From the NCBI RefSeq assembly GCF_947366995.1, contig NZ_CANBCC010000025.1, forward strand, positions 1 to 47,757: a DNA stretch of 47,757 nt, written 5' to 3'. Shown piece by piece: positions 44,545 to 47,757 of the stretch (position 1 is the stretch's first letter; each line of letters starts with the position of its first letter). The notes under the pieces are model-generated. The model was given only the letters and a program-made list of their open reading frames with translations, was not told the origin of the DNA and did not search any database. The DNA is from an uncultured Aquabacterium sp. Its GTDB lineage: Bacteria > Pseudomonadota > Gammaproteobacteria > Burkholderiales > Burkholderiaceae_C. Position numbers and translations under genes: made by a program.

Positions 44545-44605
44545 AGAGGTACCATGGCTAGTGTTGCATTTCACTTAGAGGGAAAGCTCTGTACGTAGAG
44601 GTATC
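44545..44605 (+). repeat. Spaced AGAGGTAYC repeats at the element end
   Basis: agaggtacc (44545-44553) and agaggtatc (44597-44605) are direct repeats differing at one base, with a related agaggga near 44577. They sit between the umuC junction and the first recombinase, where recombinase arm- or core-binding sites are expected. Confidence 0.35.
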
Positions 44606-44622
44606 CCCAACCGTTATCTCCA

Positions 44623-45801
44623 GTGCTCGTCCGTACTCAAGCAGTTCCTGAACATGTCATCGTTGACCCCGTGAGACACATGCCAAGACTATGGTCCACG
44701 GCGTGGTCCCTAGGCCTCACGAGTAGTTCTCAGGCGACCAGCACGCGAAAGCTGTACCTCCAGCATCTGGACAGCTTTTATCGGTACTGTGACGAACGCT
44801 TCGGTGCCGACGCCTTCGACGAGGGTATGAGCACTCGGGACGCTGAGGGCGTGATGCTCATGGTGGAGTCGTTCTATCTAACGACAACCTCCGACCCGGC
44901 CTACAACACGACTGATGTTCAGCGGTGGGGCGTAGTCAGAGCATTCGTGCAATCGCTGGCCAAACGCTTAGCGCCTAGTAACCCAGAGTGGGCCGCAGCT
45001 GCTTCTATGCTGGCAGCCATGGGCAGGATGCGCGCCCCCCGTCTCGGTGGCTTCCGCTTCATTCGTGCGCTGCCGAAAACAACGCTGCTGGACCTCCTTG
45101 AGGTAGCGCATCCCAGCTCGCCTCGAAATCCTTTCAAGGGGTATCAAACGCGCGTGCGGAACTGGCTCATCGTCAACCTAATGCTGCTGGCTGGGCTCCG
45201 TCGTGGCGAAGCACTGCTGTTGGCCTGTGACTCCTTGAAGGAAGACGTGGACCCGGAGTCAGGAGAGGTGGTTCGTTGGCTTGACATCACCACGGTGTTC
45301 GAGAACGATCCGAGGTCGACCACGCCACGCATCAAAACTCTGGAATCCCACAGGCAAATTCCGGTGTCAGAGGACTTAGCTCTGCTCTACCAGCACTTCG
45401 CCGCCGAGCATCGACCTACCGATGCCGGACATGGTTTCCTACTGACCACCAAGGCGGGGGCCCCGCTCTCTGCCGAGGCACTAAGTAAGGTCTTCAGGAA
45501 ACTGACGGATGCCCTGGCACCCGAGGCAATCCAAAGCCTCTTCGATAGATCTGGCGGCAAGACGAACATTTCGCCTCACGACCTGCGACACACCTGCGCC
45601 ACGGCCAGATACACGATGTTTATGGAGCTGAACCCCGACCGCGAGTTGGCAATCCAACGGATGCGGGCGTTCTTCGGATGGTCAGCGAGGTCAGCCATGC
45701 CTGAGCACTACGCACGTGCGGCGATTCAGGACGACTTGATGCAAGCATGGAACACACTGTTTGCTGAAAAGACTAGTCTTATGCGGGGGATTTCTGCGTG
45801 A
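44623..45801 (+). CDS. Tyrosine recombinase 1 of the umuC-inserted element
   Basis: This 392-residue site-specific integrase has an N-terminal SAM-like DNA-binding domain (about 35-130, with STRKLYLQHLDSFYRYCDER). The catalytic residues are all present in order: Arg in LLAGLRRGEALL, Lys in TPRIKTLESHRQIPV, HxxR in SPHDLRHTCATARY, Trp in FFGWSARS and the nucleophile Tyr in MPEHYARAA. The start at 44623 is GTG with no clear ribosome site; an internal ATG (MPRLWSTAWSLG, 44680) is an alternative. Its stop overlaps the start of recombinase 2 (GTGA), so the two are translationally coupled. Confidence 0.88.
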   Translation: MLVRTQAVPEHVIVDPVRHMPRLWSTAWSLGLTSSSQATSTRKLYLQHLDSFYRYCDERFGADAFDEGMSTRDAEGVMLMVESFYLTTTSDPAYNTTDVQRWGVVRAFVQSLAKRLAPSNPEWAAAASMLAAMGRMRAPRLGGFRFIRALPKTTLLDLLEVAHPSSPRNPFKGYQTRVRNWLIVNLMLLAGLRRGEALLLACDSLKEDVDPESGEVVRWLDITTVFENDPRSTTPRIKTLESHRQIPVSEDLALLYQHFAAEHRPTDAGHGFLLTTKAGAPLSAEALSKVFRKLTDALAPEAIQSLFDRSGGKTNISPHDLRHTCATARYTMFMELNPDRELAIQRMRAFFGWSARSAMPEHYARAAIQDDLMQAWNTLFAEKTSLMRGISA

Positions 45802-47291
45802 ACCACGCCATTGAAATCGCCCTCCCGCAACCTCAGTCCGAGCATGGTGGGAAATCTCCCTTGGACTGGAAGTGGCCCGCTGCCCCCGCGTTGATGACCC
45901 TTTTCGACAAGTATTCCGGACGGGAGTCGGTGGTGAGGTTGGCGGACCGTCACTGGGAGGTCTTTGCAGCTGGCAGCACGGTACGGCTGGAGTTCGCCGA
46001 GGGTCAAGTTGGCGAATTACAGCGAGCGCTTGTTCTGCTGACACGACGGGCGTCCTCCCCAGCACCATTCCGGACCTTCGCCAACGTCCTCATAGCCAAA
46101 TGGCCAGCCATCTTGGAACTGCTCGCTACCCCTGCGGAAAAGCTGCGAGAGACCTGGACCACTGTGCTGAGCCACCCGCTGGAGACGAACGTCGCGAAGG
46201 CCGTGTTGAAGCTAGCTTGCAAGGCTGGCGCCGGCCACTGGCGAGCAGTTCACATGCCTCTCGTGAAGAGCTTGGACACCTTCGTGAAGGAAGGCCTCCG
46301 GCAGAACAAGCGAAGCATAGGCAAGAGAGAGCGTGTGGCTTCCGTTGACGCCCAGGCAGCTATTGTTCGAGTTCTGGATGCGGCGGCGAGCGAGGACGAC
46401 TTGACCGACAGACAGGTGGAGGGCGCTGTCGCACTGCTTATCACCTACCAACACGGTATGCGACCAGTTCAGGCGCTGTGCCTCGACGTGACGCATGTCC
46501 GCTTCTTCCGTGATGCAAGCGACGACCTTGCTTGCGTGCTCTCGTTCCATGCTGCAAAGCAAACACCAGGCAACGAATTCGAGTTGCTACGCCAAGTCAA
46601 ACCGGAGTGGGTTCCGCTCGTCGCGAGGCTGCACGCGACGGCGCTCGCTCACGGGCGGCAGCGGCTATTCAACGCAACCGGACCAATTACCTTCTGGGAC
46701 AGGGCAGTGGTTCTCTGTAAGCGGTTCTCCGTGCAACTGGACAGCACGGCGCGCTCGCTCCGTCACACCGGGGCGCAAACGCTCGCCGATGCGGGGCATG
46801 ATAGGGCTAGCATCCAAGCGTTCCTCGGCCACAAGAGCGCAGAGGCCGCGTCGCACTACATCCGGGCAAGCTTCAAGCAAGCCGAGCTCATCAACACGGC
46901 GCTCGGTGCGTCGAAACTCTACAACAGCCTCTTGGACATATCGACCGGCAGTTTCGTCTCAGCCGACGAGATACAGCTGGCTCCTGAGGACCAGCAGATT
47001 GGCGCTGTGGTGGGGTATCGGCTGGTTGCTGGCGTGGGACTGTGCAAAGCGGGTCAGAGCAGCTGCGCCTACAACCCGGTGACGTCTTGCTATGGCTGTC
47101 CGAAGTTCATGCCATCCCTAGACCGGGAATCCCACGTCGAAGCTATCGAAGGGATGCGCGACCAAGTCCGCCTGTACCTAAAGCAGGGAATCTCCGATGA
47201 GACGCCGGCCTACCGGCAACTCACGCGCGCGCTGGCGGGGGCGCAGCAGGCGTTAACCCTGATTGATGACCGACCCAAGAACCACGGATGA
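45798..47291 (+). CDS. Tyrosine recombinase 2 of the umuC-inserted element
   Basis: The 497-residue protein is a larger tyrosine recombinase. The catalytic domain is near residues 210-370: Arg in YQHGMRPVQALCLDV, Lys in FHAAKQTPGNE, Arg-His in ARSLRHTGAQTLADAG, His in FLGHKSAEA and the nucleophile Tyr in SHYIRASFKQ. The usual first His of HxxR is replaced (R-S-L-R). A C-terminal extension of over 100 residues carries a Cys cluster (LCKAGQSSCAYNPVTSCYGC) that could bind zinc and is unusual for plain phage integrases but seen in TnpB-like recombinases. It starts with GTG overlapping recombinase 1 and ends in an ATGA overlap with the next ORF. Confidence 0.87.
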   Translation: MNHAIEIALPQPQSEHGGKSPLDWKWPAAPALMTLFDKYSGRESVVRLADRHWEVFAAGSTVRLEFAEGQVGELQRALVLLTRRASSPAPFRTFANVLIAKWPAILELLATPAEKLRETWTTVLSHPLETNVAKAVLKLACKAGAGHWRAVHMPLVKSLDTFVKEGLRQNKRSIGKRERVASVDAQAAIVRVLDAAASEDDLTDRQVEGAVALLITYQHGMRPVQALCLDVTHVRFFRDASDDLACVLSFHAAKQTPGNEFELLRQVKPEWVPLVARLHATALAHGRQRLFNATGPITFWDRAVVLCKRFSVQLDSTARSLRHTGAQTLADAGHDRASIQAFLGHKSAEAASHYIRASFKQAELINTALGASKLYNSLLDISTGSFVSADEIQLAPEDQQIGAVVGYRLVAGVGLCKAGQSSCAYNPVTSCYGCPKFMPSLDRESHVEAIEGMRDQVRLYLKQGISDETPAYRQLTRALAGAQQALTLIDDRPKNHG

Positions 47292-47725
47292 CCATCCACA
47301 TCCTCTCGCCTCAACTGACGCCACCGCCGCAGGCCTATCTGAGCTTCATCGACCGGATGCGTCGTGTCGCTTCATCGCACGGACTTGACTGGCACATCGA
47401 ACTCGACAGCAACGGCGCCGCCACGTCTAACACGGACTGGGACTTACGCAAGTTGAACAAAAGCCATGACCTCCACGTCCCTGGAAGTTGTGGCTTTGCG
47501 GTGTCGCGCGACCTGACCGCGATGGCGGCCTCAACTGGATGGCACCCCAGCCAATTGCCGGAAGGCGCGGTGCTCGGTGAAGACGTGCAGGACTTCATCA
47601 AAGCCCTAATCGTCGAGCACTGCAGCAGCGGCCGCTCGACCGGCGACACACAACAAATAGCCAGAGCTGCTCGTCGCCTCTTCTCTCTGGTTCGATGCCC
47701 GCCTGAATCGCCCCGGAATCTCTAG
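47288..47725 (+). CDS. Third ORF of the recombinase cluster, function unknown
   Basis: The 145-residue protein starts in an ATGA overlap with recombinase 2, so it is co-translated. No family is certain. The C-terminal half (LPEGAVLGEDVQDFIKALIV, TGDTQQIARAARRLFSLV) looks like the N-terminal helical domain of a third, larger recombinase. The frame then ends at TAG 47723-47725. It is either a small accessory protein comparable in size to TnpC of Tn554, or the broken N-terminus of a third integrase. The window stops 32 bases later, so this cannot be decided here. Confidence 0.6.
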   Translation: MTIHILSPQLTPPPQAYLSFIDRMRRVASSHGLDWHIELDSNGAATSNTDWDLRKLNKSHDLHVPGSCGFAVSRDLTAMAASTGWHPSQLPEGAVLGEDVQDFIKALIVEHCSSGRSTGDTQQIARAARRLFSLVRCPPESPRNL

Positions 47726-47757
47726 ACGCTTGTGAGCCTCAAACTACTGGCCAAGAA

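Larger units (their letters stand above)
44543..47757. mobile_element. Left end of a tyrosine-recombinase mobile element inserted in umuC
   Basis: umuC homology stops between 44542 and 44543. From there the sequence is less GC-rich and contains codons rare in the flanking genes (CTA, AGA, TTA). Three overlapping + strand ORFs, two of them tyrosine recombinases, begin within 80 bases. This gene set resembles the Tn554 tnpA-tnpB-tnpC group and the multi-integrase genomic islands. The right end and cargo lie beyond 47757. The missing 5' part of umuC, with umuD, is expected at the other end of the element. Confidence 0.75.

Overview
The window is a GC-rich chromosomal segment of a betaproteobacterium of the order Burkholderiales. 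The gene order recA-recX next to sucC-sucD, metX-metW, Omp32-type porins, a DUF898 protein beside purB and a liu (leucine/isovalerate) cluster all fit the Comamonadaceae or the Leptothrix/Ideonella/Aquabacterium group. This placement is inference from gene content; no database search was possible.

Layout. 67-4015 (- strand): sucD, sucC, recX and recA, with a LexA-like box upstream of recA. 4241-7430 (+): a small YdcH/DUF465 protein with a strong terminator, then a shortened methionine synthase lacking the homocysteine-binding module. 7483-13182 (-): a secreted protein clearly related to PETase-type polyester hydrolases whose catalytic Ser and His are both replaced, uvrA, and an active-looking secreted alpha/beta-hydrolase divergent from a TetR regulator (13315-14010, +). 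14023-18640 (-): a fumarylacetoacetate-hydrolase-family enzyme, pyrF, purB and a DUF898 membrane protein. 18804-21105: a glutathione S-transferase (+) convergent with a membrane-anchored stand-alone FMN glutamate-synthase-type protein (-).

21265-23194 (+) is a methionine operon, metX-metW, preceded by a textbook SAM-II riboswitch and an intrinsic terminator. 23232-25489 (-) holds two tandem diverged porins. They are followed by recQ (-), ppc (-), a maltoporin-type channel (-) with a run of hairpins after its stop codon, and a SirB2 membrane protein (+). 32798-41721 (+) is a leucine/isovalerate degradation cluster: SDR dehydrogenase, thiolase, methylcrotonyl-CoA carboxylase beta, methylglutaconyl-CoA hydratase, carboxylase alpha, HMG-CoA lyase and isovaleryl-CoA dehydrogenase. 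Together they convert isovaleryl-CoA to acetyl-CoA and acetoacetate. A YafJ-type glutamine amidotransferase (-) and ssb (+) follow.

From about 43.3 kb the composition changes. A umuC gene (-) is cut exactly at its catalytic IDES codons. From 44543 onward lies the left end of a mobile element: two tyrosine recombinases and a third ORF, joined by GTGA and ATGA overlaps. The element runs off the window, so its cargo and right end are unseen.

Most notable: the dismantled PETase homologue, the SAM-II/terminator leader of metX, the umuC-targeting recombinase element, and methionine synthase without an adjacent homocysteine module. No rRNA, tRNA or CRISPR array was seen.
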